A stretch of DNA of 64,000 bases from Prosthecobacter sp. (GCA_017853885.1 JAFMIR010000007.1:1-64000); one strand, 5' to 3'. Counted from the stretch's first letter, positions 36,741 through 45,968 are shown. The notes: generated by a model from the letters alone, not told the origin. A program made the numbers and translations.

Positions 36741-37895
36741 TCAGCGTTTGGCCACCGCGGCGAGCTTTTCGCCTGCTGCGTGGAGGGTGTCCTCTTTTTT
36801 GGCAAAGTGGAATCGGATGAAGCGATGCTCCGGTTCGCGGAAAAAGCTGCTTCCAGGCACGCCAGCGACACCAATTTGCTTCACGAACCATTCTGCCGCC
36901 TCCGTGTCGGTGGCGAAGCCCAGCGATGAGATGTCCAGCAGCACATAGTAAGCACCTTGAGGCTCAGTGAAGGGTAGGCCGGTGCGACGGAGGTGGTCGA
37001 GGAAGACATCACGCTTGGCCGTGTAGCTAGCACGAAGGCCCGCGTAGTAGCTGTCGGGGAGTTCGAGACCGGCGATGGCGGCTTCCTGCAAAGGCGCGGC
37101 GGCTCCTACCGTGAGGAAATCATGCACTTTGCGTGCCTGCGCGATGATGTGCGGCGCGGCTTGGATATAGCCTAGACGCCATCCGGTGATCGAGTAAGTC
37201 TTCGAAAGTGAGTTGCAGACGATCACACGTTCCGATGCTCCCGGAAGTGAGTACATGTGAATATGCTGGCGAGGCTCATACACGATGTGCTCGTAGGGCT
37301 CGTCTGTGATCACAAAGGCGTCGTGCTTCTCCGCGAGGTTGAGGATGGTCTGGAGTTCCTCGCAGGTAAAAACCTTCCCTGTCGGATTAGAAGGATTGCA
37401 CACGATGATCGCCTTCGCGCCCTGCTGGAAGGCGCGTGAGAGCTCATCGGGATCAAAAGCAAATTGAGGGGGGTGCAGCGGCACATAAATGGGCTGTGCT
37501 CCGCTTAGGATGGCATCTGCGGCGTAGTTCTCGTAGAAAGGTGAGAAAACGATGACTTTGTCGCCGGGATCACAGCATGTCATCATCGCGCACATCATGG
37601 CCTCCGTGCTGCCGCAGGTGACGACGAGGTTTTGATCTGGATCGATCAGCGCACCTGAGAAGCGAGTAATCTTCGCCGCCAACGCTTGTCGGAAGCGTGG
37701 TGCACCCCATGTTACTGCATATTGGTGAAATGGGCCGCGTGTAGCACGTTCCAGTGCAGCGAGAATTTCCTCTGGCGGATCAAAGTCGGGGAAGCCTTGA
37801 GAAAGGTTGATTGCACCATGCTGGTTCGATAACCGCGTCATGGCGCGGATGACCGATTCAGTGAAATGGGAAAGACGGGCGGCGGTGGCTGGCAT
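36741..37895 (-). CDS. Class I/II PLP aminotransferase (methionine/kynurenine-type)
   Basis: 384 residues of aminotransferase fold type I, closest in look to the YbdL/KAT (methionine or kynurenine aminotransferase) group: INLSQGFPDFDPPEEILAALERA, VTCGSTEAMMCAMMTCCDPGDKVIVFSPFYENY, CNPSNPTGKV, ITDEPYEHIVYE, and the PLP lysine K232 in NSLSKTYSITGWRLGY. The role is probably amino acid transamination in methionine salvage or general metabolism; specificity is not certain. It starts 38 bases after the FtsK-like gene stop and could be on the same transcript, but a functional link to it is not evident. Confidence 0.92.
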   Translation of the reverse strand: MPATAARLSHFTESVIRAMTRLSNQHGAINLSQGFPDFDPPEEILAALERATRGPFHQYAVTWGAPRFRQALAAKITRFSGALIDPDQNLVVTCGSTEAMMCAMMTCCDPGDKVIVFSPFYENYAADAILSGAQPIYVPLHPPQFAFDPDELSRAFQQGAKAIIVCNPSNPTGKVFTCEELQTILNLAEKHDAFVITDEPYEHIVYEPRQHIHMYSLPGASERVIVCNSLSKTYSITGWRLGYIQAAPHIIAQARKVHDFLTVGAAAPLQEAAIAGLELPDSYYAGLRASYTAKRDVFLDHLRRTGLPFTEPQGAYYVLLDISSLGFATDTEAAEWFVKQIGVAGVPGSSFFREPEHRFIRFHFAKKEDTLHAAGEKLAAVAKR

Positions 37896-37933
37896 GGAGC
37901 GCTCTTTTTGGCAAGCTGGTGCGATCCGACAAG

Positions 37934-40900
37934 TCAGACTTCAGCCATCCAATCCGCACTCGGCAGCGCAAAAGGCCGGAAGACCTCCATGCGGGATTCG
38001 TGCTCGGAGTAAAAAAGGGCACGGTTCAGGCCGAGCGAACCTGCCTTGGGGGAGTCGATCAGGCTCGCTGAGTCATTGACACTCATTTGGAAAAGCACAC
38101 GCATCCCAAGTTCGCTCAGCGCCTTGCGGCTGAGGCAGCGCTGGATATTGTTCAATGTGTCGAGGCTGATGATAAGATGGATGCCGAGCGACGGGCCTTC
38201 ACTGATGATTTCGTTAAGTTGGCTGCCGGGCTTCGGTAAATCGTCGCCTCCGAAGGAAAAATCTTCCTCGTAGCGCAGTTTGCGGAATTTTTGCAGGCCG
38301 TGTATGAGCAGGAAAATGGGCGGATCAGCTGCGCTACCTTCATCGCTACGGCGCTTCATTTCATGATGAACTTCGCTGATGAAATCAGCCGCTTCGTGAC
38401 CCTGCGTGATCTTCGCATGGCCTTTGGCGGCGGCTGCTTCGAGGAAGTCGAACTCCGGTGTTTCGATGAGGGTACCGTGGATGAGGTAAAAAATCGGTGC
38501 TTTGTCGCGCGGATGCTGCGCGGCGAGTCCGATGATGGCGAGACCGAGGATCGCGGCGATGGCTTCGTCGTTCTGGCCAACGAGCAGCAGGTGTCGTCCG
38601 CTCTGACGCGGGAACAACGCATCGGTTGGGCCTTTGATCGCGTTTGGCAATCCCAGCCACACGCGTGGATCGGTGGGTGCCTTTACAGGAGAATTTTTGA
38701 GCGCAGCGACTAAGAGCGGATTGTCGCGCACATCGGCGGGCATGTTACCTTCGAAGATGATGGGACGTTGTGGGTCGAATCCACGTTCGATGCTGATTTT
38801 TGACACCCTGGTGAGATTTTCATCGCGTTCTTCGTCTGTGAGCCAGACGACCTGGAAAGGTGAATTGCCCTCCAAAGCGCCCGCGGCGTCGTTGTAGATG
38901 CCTTCGCCGGGCCGTGAGAGCAATCGCGCGGCCACATTGCCTTCATCCATGATCAGCGCGGCGTCGGATTCGTTGCACTGCAAGGCAATGCGAATGACCA
39001 TCTGGCCCAAAGTGGTGCGCGCCAGCGTGTAGGCACCACCGAGCGTTTGCGAGCCCAGCAAGACATGGATGCCAAACGCACGGCCCTGACGCACGATGCG
39101 GTCGAGCAGCAACGCAGCGCCTTGAGCCACCGAATCGTCCTCGACGAAGAATTCCTGGAACTCGTCGATGATGAGCATCGTGCGGGGCATTGGCTCCGCG
39201 CCACCGGCACGTTTGTAACCGGCCAAATCTTGAGCGCCGAGCTTACGATATAGCTCACCGCGGCGTTTCAATTCCTCGTCGATGCGTTGCAAAACGCTCA
39301 GCGCGAACTCGCGATCGCTCTCGATGGCGATGACCCTGGCGTGCGGCAGCTTCGCATCGGCGTAGCACTTGAATTCGACGCCTTTTTTGAAGTCGATGAG
39401 GTAAAACTCGACTTCGTTCGGGTTGCAGGTGAGCGCGAGGTTTGTGATGATGATGTGCAGCAGCGTCGATTTGCCGGAACCAGTCTTGCCCGCAAGCAGC
39501 GCGTGCTGCTTGGTGCCCTTGCCCAGAGCGAGGTATTGCAGTTTCGTGGCTCCCGTGCGGCCGATGGCGATGCGCAGCTCGTTCGTGGTGCTTTCGCTCC
39601 ACATCTCCTTCGGTGCGACGACGGAAAACGGCACCTGCACGCGATTCGAGTCGATGCTGGCCTGCCCGATCTGATGCGCGAGGTCCGCCGCGATCTCATC
39701 GCTGACAAACGGATCGAGTTGAAGCGTGGAAATGCCGCCAAAGCTCACCGCGCCCTTTTCGCGCACGAGACGCACGGTGAATTTGCGCAAGTCCTCCGCG
39801 CTGAGGCCTTCCGGCAGATTTTGCCGGCGATCCCAATGCACGAGCGTGAACACGCCGCAGCGCGGTCCGCTGGCGAGGATGCTCTTTAAACGAGCCATCG
39901 CGCTCTCGCTGAAGCCCGCGGGCAGTCCGGCGATGACGAGAAAGTGGTATTTCTCCGCCACGCTACCGGCTTGCTCGTTGTACTCGGTGATCGTCGCGTA
40001 TTCATTCCGCAAGTACATCTGGATGACCTTCTCGACGTGCTCGTTGAGCTCTTGAAGGCGTTCCTCGATGTGATCGCGCTGTGTCCAGATACGGCGATTG
40101 ATGAGCGCGGGCTCGTAATCGGCGAGATGCATTAAACCGGCAAAATTTTGCCCGAGGCCGACGGCGTCGATGATCGTGAAGTGCGCCTTGCCTGGAGGTG
40201 CGGTCTTTAAGATGCGGAAGATGATGCTGTTCATCACCTCCGGCACCCACTTGCCGCCGTCGTCATCCGTTTCGATGAGCAGCGAGGCCTCTTGAGGGAA
40301 GGTGAGCGCCAGCGGCAGCGAGACGTGCTCGTGGCATGCGAGACTCAGCGGCGTGTCCTTGGTGAAAATCGCGGCTTCCTTGCTCAAATCGAGCTTCAGC
40401 TCCGCAAAACGGCTGTGCGGGGGGAAAGTCGTCAGCGCGGTGTAATCGGTGCTCCACGGCGTGGCGGTAATTTGGGCGGCTTCGTCGATTTGAGCGAGCA
40501 AATCGGGGATTTTGGCCTGCCACTCGGTTTCGAGGTCGGTCCAGCGTTTTTTGGCATTGGCATCAAAGGCCGCCATGTCGAGCTGGAAACGGGATTCGAG
40601 CTGGTTGCGGCGGTCAATGAAGGGTGCCTCGGCCTGCCGGAGGTGTTGGGCTTTTTGATCGTCGAGAAATTGCAAGTTTCGCTGTTGCAGACGCTCGTTG
40701 CGTTGAAGGCATCGCGGGATCTGCGTGGCGAGACGCTTCTGCATCGCCGCTCTGAACTTCTGGGCGATCTCGTCGGCGCGGTTCCATTCCGCGGAGATCT
40801 GCGCATCGAGGGCGTCGTGCTCGGCCTGCGCCTGGGCGGAGGCGGCATCGATCGACGCGTTCAACTCGGCGGCAGCCGTTTCATAGTCCTGAACCGAGGC

Positions 40901-41551
40901 GCTGAGCTGCTGGAGATCGACAGCGGGCCTGCTGAACATCTTCAACAAGCCTCCGCCCTTGGTCGCAAGCTGCTCCTCATAGCCAGCGGCCTGCGACTCG
41001 ATGCTCTCGACCCTCGCAGCCATTTTCGCGAGCGAGGTGATCTTGGGAGAGGGCTCTCCCTGGCGTGTTAGGCGGCCTCCAGTGGCTTTCAAAACCTCCA
41101 GCAGTCGATCTTTGGCGGCGGTGAGACGTTCGAGAAGCGGTGCCGCGGCTTGATTGATCTCCGCGAGGTGCCTTCTGAGCTGGGTCTGTGCGTGAATGCG
41201 TCGCACCTGCTGTTTGCCGAGCCATGTTTCACGTTCTTTTTGCATCATGGCGGGTAGGTCGCGCTCGATGCGGTGCTGATAGCGCTGGAAAAAATCCGCA
41301 CGTGCTTGGTGTCGTTCCCGGAAAAGATCTTTCTGCTCTTCCCACTGGCCCGCTATGCTGGCAGCAACAGTGGCAGCCTCTTTATTTAGTGACTCGACTT
41401 TCTGTAGATGGGCTTGCTCGGTGGTGTAGCGCTTGGCCCGGATATCACGGCTGATGTGCTCGGCACGCTGCGAAAAGCTTGCGACGGCATCGCGCAGCGT
41501 GTTGAAAAGGAAAAGAATGCGCGAAGCGCGGAGGTCAGTAGGTCTGCTCAC
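37934..41551 (-). CDS. FtsK/EssC-like ATPase with long coiled-coil N-terminus
   Basis: 1205 residues. Residues 1 to about 370 are a long, mostly helical Gln/Arg/Glu-rich region (coiled coil), with no membrane helix visible. Residues about 400-640 resemble one RecA/FtsK module without a P-loop (FTIIDAVGLGQNFAGLM; FLVIAGLPAGFSE at the Walker B position). Residues about 655-920 form an intact FtsK/SpoIIIE module: P-loop A687-GKTGSGKST, YLIDFKKGVEF, Walker B TMLIIDEFQE (791-800) and RQGRAFGIHVLLGSQTL. Residues about 985-1205 are another module with a decayed loop (VGQNDEAIAA, no GKS) and IFLLIHGLQKF. A row of modules with one active recalls EssC/EccC of type VII secretion and FtsK-like conflict ATPases. 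It overlaps the start of the small WXG-like gene, so it belongs to a tight three-gene unit. Confidence 0.85.
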   Translation of the reverse strand: MSRPTDLRASRILFLFNTLRDAVASFSQRAEHISRDIRAKRYTTEQAHLQKVESLNKEAATVAASIAGQWEEQKDLFRERHQARADFFQRYQHRIERDLPAMMQKERETWLGKQQVRRIHAQTQLRRHLAEINQAAAPLLERLTAAKDRLLEVLKATGGRLTRQGEPSPKITSLAKMAARVESIESQAAGYEEQLATKGGGLLKMFSRPAVDLQQLSASVQDYETAAAELNASIDAASAQAQAEHDALDAQISAEWNRADEIAQKFRAAMQKRLATQIPRCLQRNERLQQRNLQFLDDQKAQHLRQAEAPFIDRRNQLESRFQLDMAAFDANAKKRWTDLETEWQAKIPDLLAQIDEAAQITATPWSTDYTALTTFPPHSRFAELKLDLSKEAAIFTKDTPLSLACHEHVSLPLALTFPQEASLLIETDDDGGKWVPEVMNSIIFRILKTAPPGKAHFTIIDAVGLGQNFAGLMHLADYEPALINRRIWTQRDHIEERLQELNEHVEKVIQMYLRNEYATITEYNEQAGSVAEKYHFLVIAGLPAGFSESAMARLKSILASGPRCGVFTLVHWDRRQNLPEGLSAEDLRKFTVRLVREKGAVSFGGISTLQLDPFVSDEIAADLAHQIGQASIDSNRVQVPFSVVAPKEMWSESTTNELRIAIGRTGATKLQYLALGKGTKQHALLAGKTGSGKSTLLHIIITNLALTCNPNEVEFYLIDFKKGVEFKCYADAKLPHARVIAIESDREFALSVLQRIDEELKRRGELYRKLGAQDLAGYKRAGGAEPMPRTMLIIDEFQEFFVEDDSVAQGAALLLDRIVRQGRAFGIHVLLGSQTLGGAYTLARTTLGQMVIRIALQCNESDAALIMDEGNVAARLLSRPGEGIYNDAAGALEGNSPFQVVWLTDEERDENLTRVSKISIERGFDPQRPIIFEGNMPADVRDNPLLVAALKNSPVKAPTDPRVWLGLPNAIKGPTDALFPRQSGRHLLLVGQNDEAIAAILGLAIIGLAAQHPRDKAPIFYLIHGTLIETPEFDFLEAAAAKGHAKITQGHEAADFISEVHHEMKRRSDEGSAADPPIFLLIHGLQKFRKLRYEEDFSFGGDDLPKPGSQLNEIISEGPSLGIHLIISLDTLNNIQRCLSRKALSELGMRVLFQMSVNDSASLIDSPKAGSLGLNRALFYSEHESRMEVFRPFALPSADWMAEV

Positions 41552-41735
41552 AATCTTTGCGGATCTTTTTAATCAGAGTTTCGAGTTCGTTCATCATGAT
41601 ACTGGCTTTGCTGACCATGGCGGGCAAGGGGTCCAAATACTGTTTTTCAAAATCCAGCGCTTTCGCATCTCTCCAATGAAGCTTGGTTGCGTGCCAGCGT
41701 TCGGAGAGGTCACGGGCATTTTGAGTCAGATTCAT
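41535..41735 (-). CDS. Small WXG100-like helical protein
   Basis: 66 residues, no signal. It reads as two amphipathic helices joined at HWRDAKALDFEKQYLDPL, where W21-R-D stands at the WXG position, F29 follows, and the second helix ends KKIRKDCEQ. The first helix is short (about 18 residues, with W14), so it is smaller than a typical WXG100 protein of about 100 residues, and Gly is replaced by Asp. The comparison rests on pattern and on the neighbour, not on a search. Its ends overlap both neighbours: the stop runs 17 bases into the FtsK-like gene, and its start shares ATGA with the upstream gene's stop. Such coupling implies equal expression and a shared complex. Confidence 0.6.
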   Translation of the reverse strand: MNLTQNARDLSERWHATKLHWRDAKALDFEKQYLDPLPAMVSKASIMMNELETLIKKIRKDCEQTY

Positions 41736-42232
41736 GATTCAGATGGTGCTGGAGTAGGCCCAGAGGTCTCGGCATATGTCGTGAGAATCTTTTGAATTTC
41801 GGTTAGGTGGGTCACAGCATGCGCTAAATCGTTTTCGAGGTAGTCGCGGAGGCTGTCGAGTTTTTTGGCGAGCGGATCAACCACACGGTCAAAGTCCCGT
41901 GCCCAAGCTTGGGTGCGTGCGAGCTTCTGTTGGGCTTCTTCCAAAGCATATCGGCATTTGCGCACGGCCATCTGCTGCACCGTGGGGCTGTCCACGAATT
42001 CTGACATGCGGGCGCTCATTAGCTCTGCTTGGGCCTGATCGAGCTTTTTTTGGCGCTGCTTGATCTGCGCCATCCAATGCTGAGGCTGCTCGGTTTGCAG
42101 CCAGCCGCGGTTCTTTTTGACTGCATCCTGAGCTTGGTCGAGGGATTGACGTGTCTTCGAAATGAAGACAATCAAAGCCGAACGGAAGGCGTCGATGGCG
42201 TCTAGATTGGAGATGCGGGCTTGATCAGCCAT
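41732..42232 (-). CDS. Coiled-coil protein of the FtsK-like module
   Basis: 166 residues, entirely helical in appearance, no signal peptide or membrane segment. Long runs of heptad-like sequence (AFRSALIVFISKTRQSLDQAQDAVKK, then LDQAQAELMSARMSEFV and LEEAQQKLARTQAWARDFDRVVDPLAKKLDSLRDYLENDL) are broken by a Trp-containing hinge GWLQTEQPQHWM (W43, W53). It ends in a flexible tail (GPTPAPSES). No family recognised. It is the first gene of the three-gene unit and overlaps the WXG-like gene by four bases; the WD40 giant ends 71 bases upstream. Possible roles are a scaffold, a chaperone, or an LXG-like partner. Confidence 0.65.
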   Translation of the reverse strand: MADQARISNLDAIDAFRSALIVFISKTRQSLDQAQDAVKKNRGWLQTEQPQHWMAQIKQRQKKLDQAQAELMSARMSEFVDSPTVQQMAVRKCRYALEEAQQKLARTQAWARDFDRVVDPLAKKLDSLRDYLENDLAHAVTHLTEIQKILTTYAETSGPTPAPSES

Positions 42233-42303
42233 GTGAAGACGAAGCTTTTTCGCTTCATCATGACTGAAAGCTTGCTCTGGGCCAACTAGGAATATGCTGG
42301 AAC

Positions 42304-45300
42304 TTACTTCGGCAGCATCGCGAAGTATTGATCCGCCATTTGTTTCACCTTAGCGCGTTGCGGTTCGAGCTGGGGTTGGAGCTTGGCGAGTTCGGCGCTG
42401 GCTTCGGCGATGATCTTGTCCTTCTCGGGGATTTCCTTCGTGGCGGCAGCGATGGCGGCTTCGGCATCGGTTTTCTTCTTTTTGGCACCTTCGAAGTCTC
42501 CGTTGGCCTTGGCGACCTCGGCTTTCTTGGCATCGAGGACTTTCTGCTCGGCTTCAAGCTTGCCGTGAGCAGCAGCGTAAGCTTGCTCAAGCGGAGGCAG
42601 GGCGGCTTTCGCGGCGGCGAGGGCGGCGTTGATCGGGGCGATCTTGGCGACGTAGTCTTTTTCGATGTTCGCGGGAGCAGCCTGCTTCTCGGCGAGAGCC
42701 TTCGACTGGGCGTCGATCTCCTTTTGAATGCTGTCGCGTTGACCACGAGTCGGCGCGGCGGCCTTCTCAGCAGCGGCGAGTTCGTTCTTGGCTTGGGTGA
42801 GCTGCTGCTCGGCTGCTTTGACGGCTCCAGCGGCTTTGTTCACGGCAGCGATGGCTTCGTTGTTCGCTTTGTTGGCGGCGTCGCGAGCGGCCTTTTTGGC
42901 GTTCACATCGCCTTCAGCAGCTTTGACGGCACTTTGAAGGTCGGTGACGGCTTTTTCAGCCGCGGCGACTTTGGCGGCATCGGGCGTTTTTTCGGCCTTC
43001 GCGGCATTGAGGCCATCTTGAGTCGGTTTTTGCTTCGCACGGGTATCGGCGAGGTTTTTCTCAGCGGTAGCCACGGCGGCCACGGCGTCCTTCGCGGCCT
43101 TGTCCTTGGCCGGAGCAGCGGCGGTGGCATCGGCGTGAGCCTTCTTCGCGGCGGCGAGAGCACCATCCTTGGCGGCGACGGCATCCTGCTTGCCCTTTAC
43201 GGCTTTTTCAGGCGCGGCGAGTTTCGCGTTCACTTCGGCGAGGCTCTTCTTTTTGGCCTCGATGAGTTTGGCGATGTCTTCCGTGGCTTTCTTGGCGGCG
43301 GCGATGCCTTCGTCCTTGGTTTTAGCCGCAGCGGCGAGTTCGGCTTCCTTGGTTTTGATGAGGGTCTTCTGCTCGTTGACCTTCGCAGCAGCCGCGGCGT
43401 CGGCATCGCGGGTGGGCTTGATGGAAGTTTCGAGCGCAGTCTGCTCGCCCTGCACTTTCTTCAAAGCAGCTTCGAGGCCGGGCTGGGCCGCGGTGGAGTC
43501 GGCGATGGCCTTCTTGCTGTCTTCAATGCGCTTCGCAGCGGCGGTTTTGGCAGCCTCAGCATCCTTCTTGGCCTCGGTGAAGTCGGTGAAGTCGGTTTCG
43601 AGCTTCGCGAGCTTTTCCTTCTCGGCGAGCACGGTGGTATTGAACTGTGCGGCTTTGAGCGCGGTGGGCACTTTCTGCAGAACGGCAACCTCATCGCTGG
43701 CCGATTGGGCGGCGAGCTGGGCGGCAGCGAGGTTGTTCTTGCCGGTGAGAACATCGGACTCAGCATTCTTGATGCGGTCCGGTCCGGCTTTGACGAGAGC
43801 GGGCAGTTTCGGCAGTTCGGCTTTCTTCGCAGCAACGGTGTCGGCGAGCATTTTGATTTTCGCATTGGTTTCTGCGATGAGCTTGTCGAGATCCGCCACA
43901 GGAGCCGGAGCAGCACCGAGTTCGGCCTTGGCTTTGTTCACAGCGGCAGTGAGTTGCTCAGACTTCGCTTTCAAAGGCGCAAGTTTTTGCTGCTCGGCCT
44001 TAGCGGCGGCGAGTTTGACTTCAAGCTCCTTCACCTTGGGCTGCTGGGCGGGATCTTTCTTGGCGGCTTCGAGGGCGGTGTTTACATCGACCACGGTTTT
44101 GTCTGCCGCTGTAAGCTTTGCTGCCTCTGTTGCAATAGCTGCTTGGTCTTTGGTGAGTGCGGCAAGTTTTGCCGACTTGTCTGCGTGCTGCTTGATAGCC
44201 TCGACACGGGCTTTGTGGTCGGCTTGAGCTTGGGTGAGCGCTGCCCTAGCGGCGGCGAGGGCTTTCTCGTCGTTGGCGATCTCACCAGGGTAGGCTTTGC
44301 TGCGACGATCCGTTTCGGCGACTTCGGCGCGGACCTTGGCAAGGTTTTCCTCACGCTTCTTCGCGTCCACCTCGGCGTTTTTCACGTTCTGCTGGAGTGT
44401 AGGGATCTTACCATTGAGCTCGGCCATGCGTTGCTCAGCCTGTACGATGCGCTGCGCGATGGGGGATGGGTTGCTGACATAACGAGCGGTTTCGACTAGG
44501 CTCTTGTCGATGAAGCTCCACTGGATGATCTCGCCGCGCCAGTTGGCGGAGATGGCGCTCTTCGAATCAAACGAGGCGACGACTTTTGTGACGAGGTCGC
44601 CTTGGCTTGGAGCCTCGGCGAGTTTGTTGCCGTTGATGTCCCATGCACGGACGAGGCCGTCATTGCCGCAGGAGACGATCTTGCCGTCGGGTGTGAAGGA
44701 TACGCTCTGCACGCCGCCACTGTGAGCTGCCCAGTCCTTGACTTTTTTGCCTTCGTTCATTTCCCACACAATGATGGTGCCATCCACAGAGCAGGAGGCG
44801 AGCAGGTTGGAATCAGCGCGCCAGGCAATGTCATTAGCAGCGGCCTTGTGCTGTCCGAGAATATAAAATTCACCGCCATTCGCAGCCTCCCAGACCATCA
44901 CGTTGCCATTGCGGTCGGTGGTGGCGAGCAGCACGCCATCGGGGCTGAATTTCGTGCCGAGGATCCATTCGGTATGCTTGTTGATGACATACAATTCCTC
45001 ACCGGTTGAGGTGTCGTAGCACTTCACCTTCTTCGACGGACTACCGAGGGCTACCATCTTGTGATCCGGCGAGATGTCTGCAGCCTGCACTTGGTCGAAT
45101 TCTTTGCCCACCTCAGTGATTCGTTTCCCCGTCTTCACGTCCCACACAATGGCATGGCCGTTTTTCCCGGCACGCCCGCCGCCCATGACAAGCAGCGAGC
45201 CATTGCCGCTGAACTGCAGCGTGCGGGCGTAACCCTCCGTGTAGGGAAAGATGCCGACAAGTTGGCGGGAGTCCGTATCATAAAGCAAGACCTGCTTCGG

Positions 45301-45855
45301 TGCGGCGACAGCGAACAGGGATGTCCATGGGCTGTAAGCCATCGCGGTAAGAGCGGTGGTGCGCGGCGTGACGACCACAGGCTCAAGGAGCACGTGTTCC
45401 GGCTTGGCAATGGGGCCTTGCGGTTTGCCGCTGGTGACAGCGACGGCCATATCCACTTTTGGCTTGGCGGATTTCTTGGCAATGGAAGATTTGGTCTCCA
45501 GCACGCCGCCTTTTACCCAAGCCGCGAGCAGGTCGCAGTCCTTCGGTGAAAGCGGTGCGCCTTCTGGCGGCATGAAGGGCTCCTCTTTCTTAACGCAGGT
45601 CGTCCAAATACGGCTGCCCTCGACATTGCCAGGATCGACAACGGCACCTCCTCCGCCTCCAGTCATGACGCCAGCAAAACTCGTCAGGTCGAGATCTCCT
45701 TTTTTCTTATCCGGGTTGTGGCAGGAAAAACATTTGTTCTCAAGCAGTGGGCGGATGTGGTCGTTGTACGTGATTTTTTCGCCGCCCTGCTGGGCATGGA
45801 CGAAAGAGGTGGCGAGAGCCGCGCAGGTCAGCGGGATGAGTCGGGATTTCGGCAT
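42304..45855 (-). CDS. Exported PSD1 cytochrome + WD40 + long coiled-coil protein
   Basis: 1183 residues. A Sec signal (MPKSRLIPLTCAALATSFVHAQQ) is followed by a PSD1-type heme domain with C42-FS-C45-H46 and KEEPFMPPEGAPLS. Residues about 160-460 are a WD40 propeller with repeats such as FSPDGVLLATTDRNGNVMVWEAANG, WRADSNLLASCSVDGTIIVWEM and FTPDGKIVSCGNDGLVRAWDING. From about 470 to the end it is a very long Ala/Lys/Glu-rich coiled coil (more than 650 residues, with many AAKAE-type repeats). This composition also makes long antisense frames. Heme, propeller and rod together suggest a large periplasmic or surface-attached scaffold. It is the first gene of the minus-strand block and sits 71 bases upstream of the FtsK-like module. 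Confidence 0.85.
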   Translation of the reverse strand: MPKSRLIPLTCAALATSFVHAQQGGEKITYNDHIRPLLENKCFSCHNPDKKKGDLDLTSFAGVMTGGGGGAVVDPGNVEGSRIWTTCVKKEEPFMPPEGAPLSPKDCDLLAAWVKGGVLETKSSIAKKSAKPKVDMAVAVTSGKPQGPIAKPEHVLLEPVVVTPRTTALTAMAYSPWTSLFAVAAPKQVLLYDTDSRQLVGIFPYTEGYARTLQFSGNGSLLVMGGGRAGKNGHAIVWDVKTGKRITEVGKEFDQVQAADISPDHKMVALGSPSKKVKCYDTSTGEELYVINKHTEWILGTKFSPDGVLLATTDRNGNVMVWEAANGGEFYILGQHKAAANDIAWRADSNLLASCSVDGTIIVWEMNEGKKVKDWAAHSGGVQSVSFTPDGKIVSCGNDGLVRAWDINGNKLAEAPSQGDLVTKVVASFDSKSAISANWRGEIIQWSFIDKSLVETARYVSNPSPIAQRIVQAEQRMAELNGKIPTLQQNVKNAEVDAKKREENLAKVRAEVAETDRRSKAYPGEIANDEKALAAARAALTQAQADHKARVEAIKQHADKSAKLAALTKDQAAIATEAAKLTAADKTVVDVNTALEAAKKDPAQQPKVKELEVKLAAAKAEQQKLAPLKAKSEQLTAAVNKAKAELGAAPAPVADLDKLIAETNAKIKMLADTVAAKKAELPKLPALVKAGPDRIKNAESDVLTGKNNLAAAQLAAQSASDEVAVLQKVPTALKAAQFNTTVLAEKEKLAKLETDFTDFTEAKKDAEAAKTAAAKRIEDSKKAIADSTAAQPGLEAALKKVQGEQTALETSIKPTRDADAAAAAKVNEQKTLIKTKEAELAAAAKTKDEGIAAAKKATEDIAKLIEAKKKSLAEVNAKLAAPEKAVKGKQDAVAAKDGALAAAKKAHADATAAAPAKDKAAKDAVAAVATAEKNLADTRAKQKPTQDGLNAAKAEKTPDAAKVAAAEKAVTDLQSAVKAAEGDVNAKKAARDAANKANNEAIAAVNKAAGAVKAAEQQLTQAKNELAAAEKAAAPTRGQRDSIQKEIDAQSKALAEKQAAPANIEKDYVAKIAPINAALAAAKAALPPLEQAYAAAHGKLEAEQKVLDAKKAEVAKANGDFEGAKKKKTDAEAAIAAATKEIPEKDKIIAEASAELAKLQPQLEPQRAKVKQMADQYFAMLPK

Positions 45856-45968
45856 GGTGTAGTTTGAAAAAAACTGTGATTCTTACGCTGGAGGAGGAGG
45901 GGAGCTTTCGTCAGGGAAGGAGAGATTGAGCTGCATGGGTTGTGCGGATGACCTGTCTGGTTTGGATT

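Noticed and set aside
42304..44460. Tandem DNA repeat
   Set aside because: The repeated GCG/AAG-like patterns come from the coiled-coil Ala/Lys/Glu codons, not from an exact repeat unit.
42328..44499. A 723-residue open frame on the plus strand
   Set aside because: It is antisense to the Ala/Lys-rich coiled-coil region; its Gly/Phe/Leu-rich product is the mirror of that repetitive composition, with no domain.
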